A DNA stretch of 64,000 nt, from NCBI GenBank assembly GCA_911728455.2, contig OU452229.1, positions 5,941,854-6,005,853 of the forward strand, read 5' to 3'. The notes under the pieces were generated by a model, which saw only the letters and a list, made by a program, of their open reading frames with translations, ran no database searches and was not told where the DNA came from. This stretch comes from Marthasterias glacialis (lineage: Eukaryota; Echinodermata; Asteroidea; Forcipulatida; Asteriidae). Below, piece by piece: positions 1 through 12,200 of this stretch (its first letter is position 1; each line of letters opens with the position of its first letter). Position numbers and translations under genes: made by a program.

Positions 1-523
1 TAGATTTGGATCCAGTTTGGGTACCGTCCGTCTGTTACAAAGTGTACAGTTTTCAAAATAACCGACGAAGCCCAAGCCGAAGTTAAGCCACAGCCGTGGT
101 TTCCAAAAAGGTCATAAAGTCCTTGACATGAAAGGTGCGTCTCCATGCAATTCATCATCAGCTTCGGAGCTGTAAATATTGAAACCATGAGCTTACGAAA
201 TACTCACAATTTACATTTAGATTGTTTTGAGACAATTCAAACTGCGGTAGTTCCTATCCGTTACCCATCATTGGTTATCTATGTCATTCAGGAAATCACG
301 GAAATCAACGTGAAGAATTTAGGGTAGTCACCTGGAAAAGACCGATGTGATTGGATTTCAAATAAGGAGCTCGTTTCTCTTTCATTGTCGTTTAACCTGT
401 TTTTCTTTTTGTTTTTAGATTTTTCTCGAGCTTTAGGCCTACTTTTCAAAGGTTAACAAACAGATTCTAGTATATTAAACGTTGACGCATCTTGAATGTT
501 CTTATTTGTATGTTGATCTTCAG
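1..523. other. Left-edge intronic sequence of the channel gene
   Basis: No exon is supported here. The first recognisable coding exon begins at 524 after a good acceptor, in phase 1, so this stretch is most simply the 3' part of an intron of the glycine-receptor-like gene. Bases about 10-110 resemble a dispersed repeat also seen near 7790-7955 and 47840-47965. Short open frames here have no recognisable family. Confidence 0.6.
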
Positions 524-3214
524 GTAACTACAGCTCACCGCGGTGTCATTTCATCTTCCACCGTCAGATGGAATCGTACCTCCTGACCGTCTACATCCCA
601 ACTGTACTCCTGGTCTCCATAGCCTGGCTGTCTTTCTGGATTGATGCTAAGGCAGCGCCCGCTCGCGTCGCTCTAGGGATAACTACGGTGCTGACTGTCA
701 CGACGATGACGGCGGGCATACAAGAGACACTTCCCGTTGTGACGTATGCTAAGGTCAGTCCATTTTTATCTTACAGACTCCATGGGGGATAAAAGGGAGT
801 CACCTGACCATTATGAGTCAACCTGACCCTGATCACGATGGCCTCGAAAACTCCCGGTCAGAATTGACTCGGATTCCGGGTTCCAGGGGGCCTGGCCTAT
901 TTATGGGTCAGTAAACAGGTTAAAAATGGGGATTTTTACTTGAATTCTGCGTCAGTTTGACAAATTTCGGGTCAATTTGACACAGACTCTGGGTCATACT
1001 GACCCAGAAATGGGTCTCGCCCCCCTGAGAGCTGGAATTCGGGTCAATTCTGACCCGGGAGTGGTTAGAGTGTATATGCATTGGTGGTGAAGCCATGCAA
1101 GTTTTCTTCGTTCATTGGCAAGACCCCATAAATTCGGAGCAAGCAAGAATATGATAGCCCATACACAATCATTTAATGCAACCTTCCCTGTACTGTAACA
1201 TTGCTATGTTCCTGTGTTGTTAATTCGGCCCTGTCTTTGGTGAAAATTCGGATATCAATGTGTCATTATGATCAACGTGTCCTTATCGAAAGGGTTGGAT
1301 ACCATACCATTTGAATTTCACTTATGACTTCATTTTGTACTTTAGGCGATTGATGTATGGCTCGCTGTTTGCCTTCTGTTTGTTTTCTTCTCTCTGCTCG
1401 AGTATGGAATGGCCAACTACCTCCTGGTCAAGCAGGTACAATGTTTATGTTTAACGGTGTCTGTAAAACTTTTTGCACGTAGGTCACACGCGGTGACTGT
1501 GCTATGCTCACCATTTTGGGAGTAGACTTGGTTCCAAGTCTGTGAATGTGGTTCTTTGTATGTCTGATACAGATTCAGTTATTGCCCGAAAAGTGCCTGA
1601 GCATGAAATTTTTAACCTTGGATCGATCCGTGTGATAGCCAAATATTGGTGATAGCCGATAGCGGTAATATTGATGTTTTGCGCGGCTGATTGAGACAAA
1701 AATTACCGCGATCTCAGACTTAAAATCAAGTCCTTTTTGTGGGAGTCATCTGGTAAGCGTGTAAAACGCCGTCGCCTAAAATTTGCACTGACTGTAGAAT
1801 TGGCCCGTGTCCGAATTAGCGGCTACGACAACGGCTACGGCTGGATCACCGCGTCATCATGCATTGAAGTACGCCCTTAGCAACAGCCGTAGCCGTAGCC
1901 GCCAATTCGGATCTGGCCTAACACACAGGGGCATTGGCTCCCACAGTGGCGCTTCCAAGATTAAGTTGGGCGATGATGACGCCACGTCCGGTGACTTGGG
2001 TCAATACAGGCTAGTCAGCTAAGCTATGCTAATTTAGTTGTTAAATGATTCATTAAGTTTAATGGGTGCTTATAGCATTCAGGGAATTCAGGACCCGCAA
2101 AATCAACGGCTCTCCTTAAGGCTTAAAGCGAGGTCAAACAAGATTAAAACGAATCTTAAAATGTCTGTTTAGCCGCATGGCATTGCCGACCGCCCTTAAA
2201 AAAAAATTGCAGACCCTACTTTTTAAAAATTAATTTGAGAGAGAAAGTTAAATAAAAAATATACGGTGGAAAGGTCATGGTATGATCCTGACATGTACAG
2301 TAAGCCTACGTGTTTTTAGATATTTGTTTTGCAGAAGTGTTTTCGATCCATTTTGAAAATAATTTTACCACATCGTTGCTGTGCACACGTTTGAGAAACC
2401 AAAAGTGAAGCTCACAAACATAATGTTTTTTGTTGTTGTTGTTGTTGTTGTTTGTGTTGTGTTTTTTTTTTTTTTGGGGGGGGGGGTTCTTATTGGTTAT
2501 TTTCTTTTGCCTTAGCGAAAACTTGGTGCTTACGGTCAGAAAAAGAAATCCGTGCTTAACGTTAGCGTATTTCACAGGTTAGCAGTGAACAGTTTTTTAC
2601 TTTGGGCGGAAGCGTCCCACGTCATCTAAGCATTTTTAGCCCAAACAGGTAGCTCAGAAAACTGGCATTTTAAAAGCCGCGTCCGAATGAAACGACTTCG
2701 GCTACGGCTACGGCTACGGCTACGGCCGTTGGCTTTATCGACAACGTTGGGAATGGGACTTTTCAGCAATCCGGTCATAGCCACTGCCGAAACCATCAAT
2801 TCAGACACGGGCCAACACTGTAGCAAAGCCTTTAAAATCAGATCCAGCATAATCAAATCAAACTGTTTTTTTTACCGGTAGCTTGGTAGCCAATCGTTTA
2901 GTCTCCCATGTAGCTTCGCGCCTAACTTTTTGTTTTGGCTTTTACCCTTGCAATGTTGTGATTATTGTTTTTGAATTATTTAATAACAGACATCCCGGGC
3001 AAAGGACATCAACGATGTTGAATCTCAGGCGAAGGAACAGGAGAAGGAACTTCGAAATCCAGACCGCACCGTGCAGTCTGATACTAAGCCGTACGTGCGG
3101 TGCAGCCGGCGCACTTGGACAGCGCATCGGCTGGACTGCTACGCCAGATTGGCCTACCCGGTGACGTTCATCCTCTTCAACTTTTTCTACTGGATATATT
3201 ACAATCATTCATGA
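524..3214 (+). CDS. Glycine-receptor-like anion-selective Cys-loop channel, C-terminal part (5' partial)
   Basis: Ligand-gated chloride channel subunit of the plasma membrane, pentameric in the family. Exons are 524-753, 1346-1435 and 2990-3214, in frame (phase 1 entry, then 0, 0), ending in TGA. The first exon opens just before TM1 with NYSSPRCHF, then TM1 (YLLTVYIPTVLLVSIAWLSF) and TM2 with AAPARVALGITTVLT. PAR before TM2 is the hallmark of anion selectivity in GlyR, GABA-A and GluCl receptors. The second exon is TM3 (AIDVWLAVCLLFVFFSLLEY). The third gives a charged cytoplasmic loop (KDINDVESQAKEQEKEL), then TM4 (YPVTFILFNFFYWIYY) and a very short tail. The ligand-binding domain and signal peptide lie upstream of the window, so the ligand cannot be assigned; GluCl or GABA-A-like are alternatives. 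The TM3-TM4 loop is short, so an extra exon between 1436 and 2989 is possible. Confidence 0.9.
799..1060. repeat. Cluster of GGTCA/TGACC inverted half-sites
   Basis: This stretch of the channel intron is dominated by GGTCA and TGACC pentamers facing each other at short spacing. The best are GGGTCATACTGACCC at 991-1005, a perfect palindrome with a 3-base spacer, and GGGTCAATTCTGACCC at 1041-1056 with a 4-base spacer. Weaker pairs lie near 799-829, 855-870 and 970-981. The arrangement matches oestrogen-response-element geometry, but a decayed palindromic tandem repeat is the simpler reading. Confidence 0.5.
1801..1919. mobile_element. MITE-like inverted repeat with GGCTAC units
   Basis: The ends are inverted copies: GGCCCGTGTCCGAATTAGCG at the left is matched by the complement of CGCCAATTCGGATCTGGCC at the right, with extra GGCTACG/CGTAGCC hexamer runs inside each arm. 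A relative lies at 2676-2813. It is too short to code for a transposase. Confidence 0.6.
2428..2487. repeat. (GTT)n microsatellite, poly-T and poly-G
   Basis: A run of GTT triplets is followed by long T and G homopolymers, in the last intron of the channel gene. The antisense open frame here is an artefact of the repeat. Confidence 0.85.
2676..2813. mobile_element. Second GGCTAC-family MITE copy
   Basis: The left end (GCGTCCGAATGAAACGAC) and right end (complement of ATCAATTCAGACACGGGCC) are imperfect inverted repeats related to the element at 1801-1919. The left arm contains about four tandem GGCTAC hexamers from 2700. Confidence 0.55.
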
Positions 3215-3337
3215 AATGTTGGCGGATCCAGAGGTTGAGCGCCCTCTACCTCCCAACCCAAGAAAAAAAAATCATACACCTGACAATACAACGACACACT
3301 GGACTAATAACCCTTAACAGGACACTTAACCATTACT

Positions 3338-3412
3338 GCTTCGTCCTTCGGACGGCACGTAAAGCCGTAGGTCCCGTGTGTTGTGTTATGCACATAAAAG
3401 AACCCAGTGACC
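3338..3412 (+). mobile_element. SINE body fragment
   Basis: The segment CCTTCGGACGGCACGTAAAG through the CACATAAAAGAACCCAGT motif matches the body of the SINEs at 16293 and 59931, but the tRNA-like head is missing. Confidence 0.6.
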
Positions 3413-4190
3413 ACTACCGCCCCCACCCCTACCCCCCGCGAATGACTCTAGAGCCCTCACAAACCATTCTCTGGATCCGCCCCAATCGTGCAACCTGTTC
3501 GTAAAAAGTGTGAACTGTCGTAATGCACTTTCTTGTAATGATGGAATCCTAAACACAAAATACATTTTTACAGTCTTACAATTTTTACATATACAATATA
3601 GACCTATATGTACCATTTGAATGTTTGTCTTGCAATATAGACCTATATATACCATTTGAATGTTTGTCTTGCGCCCATAACTATAGTTTACACGACTCTG
3701 TGCTTATAAAAAAGACACTGTGATTTGGCATTTTTGAAAAAATGAAATGTGTGAGAAAATAGATGGACGTGACTTTCGCCGAGCTCGGCCAGTTTAGGAA
3801 CACCGAAGTGAACTGAACAGGTGAATTTGCATACTACACTTTACTTGGAAATGGGTCTCGATGACTGTGCATATTTATTCCTTTTTAAAGACAAAAACCA
3901 AAAGGATGTTTTGGGGAAATTTGATGGGTTTAGATGACTGTGAATACTATATTCCAGTTAGAAGCGAAACCAAAAATCGTGAAAAAGCGTTAGTGGCGCT
4001 TGTTTTTAAAGGGCAGAAAGTAAATTTATATTTTACCGGCCAGAAATGAATCTGAAGACCGCGCACACTTTATTTCAACCAAAATGATTGCTAACACGAT
4101 GGAGAAATTGTTCTATCGCAATTTTCAAATATCCAAAGGCGGAGTTCAATGACATGGTATTTTAGCTGGTAGCCTTATTCTGGTGAGCAA

Positions 4191-4196
4191 AATAAA
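4191..4196 (+). terminator. Candidate polyadenylation signal, channel gene
   Basis: First AATAAA downstream of the channel stop codon, about 1 kb after it. Further AATAAA hexamers follow at 4364 and 4418, so the real 3' end is uncertain. Confidence 0.4.
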
Positions 4197-6013
4197 ACTG
4201 TTGTGTGTTCAGCCACTCATTAGGGGTGTCATTCTTTGTACTATTATCTTGGTGGATTAAAACTATGTATTGGGCTATGCCCAGCATGGTTTTGGATAGT
4301 TTATTTTTTGTCAATAAGTCTCGATTTTTAAAATGTTATCATTTAAAGCATATTTTATTTTATAATAAAGAAAGGCAGAACTCGGCCTTGGATGTAAGTA
4401 ACTACATGGAATTATAAAATAAATGATTTTTGTTTTAAACGGTTGGAGACGACAAAAATAAAGTGATTATCGAAAGTACCGATGTATAAAAAATAACCAG
4501 GGTTGTGATTGATAAATATAAAGACAGATCTTTAAACAAAACGGGGATTAAAAGTCTCCGCTTGATCTGTGTTTCGGTTAGATATATATATATATATATA
4601 TACATATATAAAAAAAAATTACAAGCAAACACATTTTAAAAGTGTCAGCCATAGTATACGATAAAATCTTTGTATTTTTGATGACAGGGAACAAGGAAAC
4701 GAAACACTTTTTAAAACCACTTTAATTTGCTAAACAGGCCTGTATTTGATGATGCGTGTTAAGTGGCAGGTTTAGAAGATTTACAGACTGCATCTCACAA
4801 CAAATATGAAGCGAGAGGTTGAACCCTCTGCGGTATGGGTTAACATACTAGAAGCCCCCTCCCTACCCCCACCCCACCCCCACACACACAGACGTTTGTA
4901 TATGGTGTAGACTGAGGACATCCCTTTGCTCTGCCATTGTTTGGACTTAGTTTTTTTAGCAACGTCCCCATTGGTTTTGCACACGAAACATACCGAGGAC
5001 TGTCCCCGGTATGTCATTTTCCAATTTTGATAAAGTCCTCGATTTGAATGCGCAGACATGTACACACACCCACACACGGTCCCACACACGCCTTTAAAGA
5101 CGTAAGAAAAACATTTACAAAAGTTACAAGTAGGAAATCCATGAAAAGAAATCCTGAAATCAGTAAAGATTCTTCCAAATCACAGACCTGATTAACAGAA
5201 TGCAGTCGCCTCCAGGCTATTATAACAAATCAATAGGCATCTACTATGAAGCGCTTTGAGACCAGCATATCAAAGCGCCTCAAACTATCCACGCTCATCG
5301 GACCAAAGGCGTTCCTGAAACGATTCCAACTCCTTAGGAGTGTGCAGCCCCGGGCAGCCATACATGTGGGCATCATGTAGATTATCAATCACAATGACAA
5401 CCGAGATCCTTGCAGGTACCAGGTTTAATCTTCAGTAATAAGACGCAATTGCAGTCATCTCGCACGAGGACACATGTGATATAACCGGGCCTCGAACCGA
5501 CAACAGAAATGTAAGCAACAACGGGTAGAAACGTGATTCTTAAACAAACGAGTGTTATTAATTCAAAATCTACTTGAAAAGATGAAAGTTACCTGGTATC
5601 GCGTTGTTATAATACCAGTAAGAATCCTTGGAACTAAATATTTACAAAAAAATTATTAACATTTAATCGTCATATCATAAAAAACATCTATGTTTATAAT
5701 GTCATGTGTCACTGTCTACATATCCACAAAAATATAACAAATCGAAATAAAATTTAATAACAGTAGAAAGTATTTACATAAGATTAAAGGCACAGATAGG
5801 ACGGATCGAACTGGTTTAAATTTGTGACTTTTTTTGTCTAAAATAAAACAAGAATTGTAATTCATTGTTGCTTTGTTGAACTAAAGCTGTTGTACCATCA
5901 CCAATAATGGAAGTTCTGGACGCAATCTGGAATCTGGAATAAAAACTATTTGCACATTGGCTATTGGCCAGAGATAAGAGAGGAACTTCAAATGTTTATC
6001 GTTTGATGTATTT

Positions 6014-6019
6014 TTTAAT
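6014..6019 (-). terminator. Candidate ATTAAA polyadenylation signal, SPAG16
   Basis: On the minus strand this reads ATTAAA about 230 bp past the SPAG16 stop. No AATAAA was seen nearer. Confidence 0.35.
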
Positions 6020-6248
6020 TCAGTGCCATGAAATATTACCAACAGCATAGTGTTGCCATCTGTAGGCGTTCGTAGGCCATGACTGATACAATCCAAACTC
6101 CCCTTCCCCAACCATTTTCCCCTTGCCCCAAACACTTTCCCCCACCCCGACCCCCACCCACTGAGTCTTGGCCACACCAATGATCACATCAACCAATACA
6201 AACTCAAATTTCTGGTTGTCTGATTCAACGGCTGGATTCCAGAAGAAT

Positions 6249-9200
6249 CTAAGACCAGATTCTGACTGAGCAGTCACTGCTTCCGGACACGAGGAAATCC
6301 CCGGACTTATCGAAGCACACTGAATGAACAGCGTCTTCGTGACCTGTCAGCGTTGATACCTTCAAGAAGAAAACAAAGTCATAAACAATTTTTAATTTTT
6401 GTAAAATTTTAAGGACAATTCTTGACAATGGCAGGTATTATTCTCAGTATTGCAGAACATGTTTAGCAAAATAATCTTTACAAAATAATTGAGCAATATC
6501 CTCAAGTCATTCCCCAACAGATAGTCTTTATCTCATAGAATCTCGCTTATATTTTATGAGAAAAGTGCGGGATGACAGATCTCCGTAAATAACAGTTCTA
6601 TGTTCTCACGATAGCTGTCACTATGAGATTAGAATTTTAGGGTTTTTCTAAACTCTTTCACTCCGTTAAGTCCATTTACGGTTGTTAGCACACAACGCGC
6701 AAAGCCATTTATGGCAAGGGTTTTGTACAGTATCAAATAACCCAACAAAAACAATTCCGTTCATACGCGTGCCGAAATTATGGAGTCAACGAGTTAATTA
6801 CATCTTCTTAGAACCAGCTGGAGAGGAGAACATCTAGACAGAAACTTTGCTTCTTTAAGGCAGTCCATCAGGCTCTAGCAGGTTGGAGTTCCCCTTCCTC
6901 TGTGTTTTAATTGTATCTTATAATGTTTTTGCTATTTTGATTACTTATGTACTTATTTATGACTGCCCGAGAATTAAAGTAAGTATACACATATGAATAT
7001 TCGTACCTGCCCTGTAGCGACTTCATACATCTTTGTCGTTCCGTCGTTACTTGCTATTGCCAACACGGATGCAGATCCATCAAACGCGACTCTGTTAGCC
7101 GGATGAGGACCGACATCAACGGAAGTCATGGGAGCACAGGTGCGTACATCCCACAGTTTGATATTCCCGTAGCTGTCACATGACGCAACGATGTCGCCCT
7201 TGAGGCTAAAGGCAGCGTGATTGACAGAGTGGGTGTGGCCATAGAAGGTCTGCCCACAAATACCCTGTAAAATAACAAACATAACAATATTAATAATTAC
7301 AAATTTTAGGCTGTGCTCTTTACAAACAATGATCAAAAGTGCATACACATTTTAAAACACAAAGAATGGAAGAAGAAAAAAACAAAAACAAACAAACATA
7401 CAGTCAATCAGAACAGTCAGGGACCCAGACTGATTTTTGGTTTTTGTTTTGTTTTTTTCCTTCTAGCCGTCTCTAGAGCAGGGGTGTGAGTGGCCACGAA
7501 AAAAAGACTGACAACAGCTAGCAAAAAGCTACAATTTAAAAAGTTCCCATAGTTTTGTACAGATCAGAAAATTCTGCGCTTATGGCCAATAGATTCATGC
7601 GCTGTACAGGGCTCTGTAAGCGTAGAATTATGTGGTAAGCAGCGCCATGAAATTGGGCCCAAGGTGTACAAAAAAGCTGAAATTCAAAGTAAAAATCAAA
7701 ACCAAAAAAGCTGAAATCAGCTTAAAAGCTGAATTATCACACCCCTGCTAGAGGGTTACTACACAAAGGTTTTTTTTTAAACGTCTGCTTAGGCTCTGTC
7801 TTTGGCTCCGTGCTCTGCTTGATGTTGGAAACACTGCGTAAAATTTACACTGCTCCAAAAGTGATGGCGGAACCCAAGCTGGAGCCAGAACCCAAGCCGG
7901 AGCCAGGTCACAAGCTGGAGCAGGAGCCTTAGCCAGAGCCGAGGTTTGGAAAAGGCCCACAGTGTCACTGAAAAGAAAGTGATTTTACAACATACAGTTC
8001 GTGAATCCCACAGAGACACTGTCTTATCAGCGGAGCTGGTCAGCAGGGTGTTGGAGTACGGAAGGAATACAATGCTGTTGACCGAGTCTGCATGGCCACG
8101 AAGCGTGAAGCGACAACGCAAACTGAAAAAAACAAAAACAAGAACAGGATAAGGGTTTATCCCAAACTTTTTTCTCTTAGTCAGGATGTAGGACTTTCAG
8201 TCACAAGGTTGTGGGTTCGAATCCCAAGCTGACCATTTTCTAAAGGGCCTTTTAATAGTTATTGGCCTCAAAGTACTGAGCCGCAATTCATTCAAAATGC
8301 GCAGCTCATGTTCATAAATATCAAACAAATATTTGAATGAAAGAGATTGGCTTCCCTCGAGGTTGACAAGTTTCCTCTGGAGAAATTCATACCTACCTCC
8401 CTCAGGTTAATTCCCAAGACAATAGACCGATCCATTAAGCCACACCCACTAAACACATCGACCAATCGCAGCATTGGCTGCATCATCACTGTACACGTGG
8501 GCAACACAATGTGCGTCTCTTCAATGCCACACTGCACAACATGAACGCGCGCGCTGTAAGTACGCACACACATTTTTACATTTTCAAACAGCTTTTTTAT
8601 CGTGTCGGACTTTTGTCGGACTTTCTGTGGCGTATCCAAGGCTATGATTGGTCAACACGTTAGGGGGCAGGGCTTAATGGATCGGTCTATTCTTAAATCA
8701 AACACCATCGAAGTCTAACATGATACATGATGCTCCATGCCAAAACCTGCCACAACTTAAAACTGGATTTATTGGCTCATCAAATTGATGAGAGTAAGCA
8801 CTTTCACATAACACCTAATCACATGTAGGCCTACATGGAAAATGTCAATATTTCTCAACATACTGAATGTTTTAAGACACCACATCACGTTGACATCATG
8901 GCTGGTGTTTCGGTTGTCTTTACTTTGAATGCCATTTCACTATTATCCAGAAGTGACCCATTTGGGCATGGGGCGTCATATATTCAACACCTAAAATATT
9001 AGAATCTGAGTACAGTAGTCAGCCTGCTCTTTGCCAAATAACACATACTACTGGATGACAATGGATTAGGGTGCCAAAAGCACAGTGGGTGGGGGGAAAT
9101 GGAACAGAAGTCGTGCCTTTTCCCTTTTTATCTCGTCAAACTGACCTGTTGAGATCCCAGACTTTAGCTGTGTTATCCATGGAGCAACTGGCAACAAAAT

Positions 9201-12200
9201 CGCCACAAGCATGCCAAGAGCATCCCCAAACTGTATGTAACAAAAAACAAAGAGAGTAATTAATTTCCGCCATCTATCATATATCATGAAAATAATCACC
9301 GATTTCTGTATTTGTGGTATCCTTTTATGTATTATATATTTAACTAGGCCTATGTAATCCTATTACTCCAATTTGATATATATTTTTAGTTATATTTTTT
9401 GATGAAAAATTGCCCAAAACAAGGCTAATAGCTACAAGGAAAATAAGGAAAATAATTGTGTATATAACTACTATGCCAGAATTTGGCATTTTGGCTGCAA
9501 ATTTTCAAAGCATTTTTAACAAACCAGAGTAGTATTGATATTGCAAATATCATAGAAAGGTTAATTTAATAATTCAATACATTTTATTACATTGCAACCC
9601 AATTGAGAGCACAATTAAAACTGTATACAAATGTATACAACTTTACACACTGTGCCAGAATCTGGCTTACTGGCTTCAAATCAAGGACTTTAACAAACCA
9701 ATGTAGTAATATAAATATCATAAAATAGTCGATTAAAAAATAATTTGTTGCTACACAGTAGCCAAGAGGCTCAGATACAATCATATACAAATGTACACAC
9801 TGTGCCAGAATCTGGCATATTGGCTGCAAATTAAAAGATTTTAACAAATCAGCATAGCAATGACAATATGAATATCATAAAATGGTTGATTAAAAAATAC
9901 AATATCGATATAACACGGCAGGGGTTGGTGGGTGGGGGCTGGGGGAGGTTGGATGCGGGGGGGGGGGGGGGCTCAATTGCGACAATTAACACAATACAGA
10001 ATATTATATGAATTGCACATAACAAAAAAAAACAATCAAGATTGCAAAATATGAATTGCATACAATAATAAAACAATCAACTTTAAAAAATACAAACAAA
10101 TGAGGTAGAAGAGGAAAACTAACAATACAACCTGTGGATGTCAACAAAAATAGAATTTGCATTGTCATAAACATCAGTGAATAAACATATTTAATTTACA
10201 TTGCAATAAATCACCTGGAATTGAAAATGGTAAAAAAACAATCAGTAACATTTAAAGGCACTCATGACTCTTTAGAAAACAGTGTTTAGGGGAATAGTTT
10301 TTGTACATGTTATCTCTCAATGTAAAAGTGTTTTCAAAATAAGACTAGGGTCCAATAGACCGTTCCGGCCTGTCAATCAAACTGTGCGCATTGACCAATT
10401 GGATCACGCCTTTTGGTCATGTGACCTCGGTCAAACTCGGTCACACATGCAGTGCAAACATACACAAACTAAGGTGTGTGGGCGGGGCTTATTGCCAAAG
10501 CCGGAACGGTCTATTTCATGGTGTTGTACGCCCAGAATTCCACAGTAAGCAATGCCATGAAATTGGTCCAGGAGCTGCTACCACAGATTTCTGCGCTTTC
10601 AGCACCCTGTAAAGAGCGTGATTCTATGGGCCATATGCCCAGAATTCCATGGTAAGCAGAGCAAATGCAATTACAGTTGTTTTTCTTACCTGCATGTTGA
10701 TGCTCTGTAAATGTGTGCACACATTCTGCCTTGGAGAAATCCCAAATCTTAACAGTTGAATCACCGCTTGCCGTCACAAGTTGAGCACCACTGCAATGAT
10801 TGCAAAAATTACCACAGTGTTAGGGAAAGAGTTTATATAACCAAGAAAACAAAAGTGGTCGATATGTACAACTTTTATATGACACAATCGCCACTTGTCA
10901 AATGAAATTTTTTTAAACAATATTTCAAATATTCTTTAGTCTTCTACGAGAACAGACTATTCCGGACTGTCAATCAAACTGTGCACACTGACCAATTGGA
11001 TCACGCCCTTTGGTCATGTGAGCTCGATCAAACTCGGTCACACGTGCAGCGTAAACGTACACAAACTAATGTGTCTGGGCAGTGCTTGTTGTCAAAGCCA
11101 GAACGGTCTACTTTGGCACAAAACCAAATTTCCAATTCAACTGGTTCCAGGCAACCAAAAGAAAACAACAAACCATTAAGAAGTCATAGTTGGACATTGT
11201 AAGAAAAAATTTCTATTGTACTATCAGAGCAATCCTTTAACATGCAGTGCCACTGATTGTCTCTGAGTTGCCTGTAAAAATTGCCTCGTGAGAAAAGCGT
11301 GTCATGGCCAAGCGGTCTAGTGCACCGGACTCAAGTTCTGGTGGTCAAGTCATCGGGATGTGGGTTCGAATCCCGGTCATGACACTTGTGTCCTTGAGCA
11401 AGATGCTTTACTATTATTGCTTCTCTTCACCCAGGGGTATAAATGGGTACCTGCGAGGGTAGAGGTTGATATTGTGTTTGAAAAAGCCTTCAGAGTGCCA
11501 AGGCAGCTCGGGGCTGTACACTCCCCAGAGAGCTGAGAAAGATTACAGGAATGTTTTTGGCCCAATGACCAGGGCACTAATGTAAAGCGCATTGAGACGT
11601 TATTGTGAAATGCCCTATATATGAACTAGTTATTAATGTTAGTTATTAAAAGGCCCTCAATGCAATGGATTTAAAGACTGTCTAATTACAAATGGGAACA
11701 CTAATGGCAAGGGTCCAATTTCATAAAGCTGTTTACTGGTAAGCACAACTTTTGGTTACACTGTAGCAGAAAAATGTGCACAGGCAAAAGTGTATTTCAT
11801 AAGCCGATCGAGGAGATTCAACAGCGCATGCGTATCCTGCTTATTTTTGCTTAGCAGAAAATTTGACAAGCACTGTTGTCTGCTGAGGCGACTCTATGAA
11901 AGTGGACCCTGTTGTTGATTAGGGAGCATGATGAGCGGTGACTGAAGTCTGTCCTACCTGGGATGGAAGTCGCAATCGGCGATCCAATCGCTATGACCCT
12001 CTCCGGTCATGATGATGTCACCACTGGGTATGGCCCACATCTTCCAGGTGTGGTCGTCACTCACAGTGGCTAAGATCTGCTTCCGTGGATGCAAAGCAAT
12101 GCTTGAATAGAATAACAAAAAGTATTTTATAAACAGTCGTATGGATAGAAATAGTTCTCAAGTGCAAACAAACAGAATCAACTGTTTATTTAGTCTTAAA

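Larger units (their letters stand above)
3215..6248. other. Tail-to-tail intergenic region between channel gene and SPAG16
   Basis: This holds the 3'UTR of the channel gene with AATAAA candidates at 4191, 4364 and 4418, a SINE body fragment near 3338-3412, a TA microsatellite near 4580, a CA/CCCCAC-rich patch near 4860-4890, and a reverse-oriented tRNA-derived repeat ending near 5510. The left part of the SPAG16 3'UTR is also here. I see no additional gene. Confidence 0.7.

Noticed and set aside
1807..2022. 71-codon plus frame over the GGCTAC element
   Set aside because: Lies on a MITE with inverted repeats, and the composition is set by the hexamer repeat.
5881..6277. Minus-strand frames just past the SPAG16 stop
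   Set aside because: One overlaps the last WD40 exon out of frame and the rest is 3'UTR. No family is recognisable.
9470..9905. CRISPR-like spaced repeats
   Set aside because: Only three diverged long units with no uniform repeat and spacer, in a eukaryotic intron.
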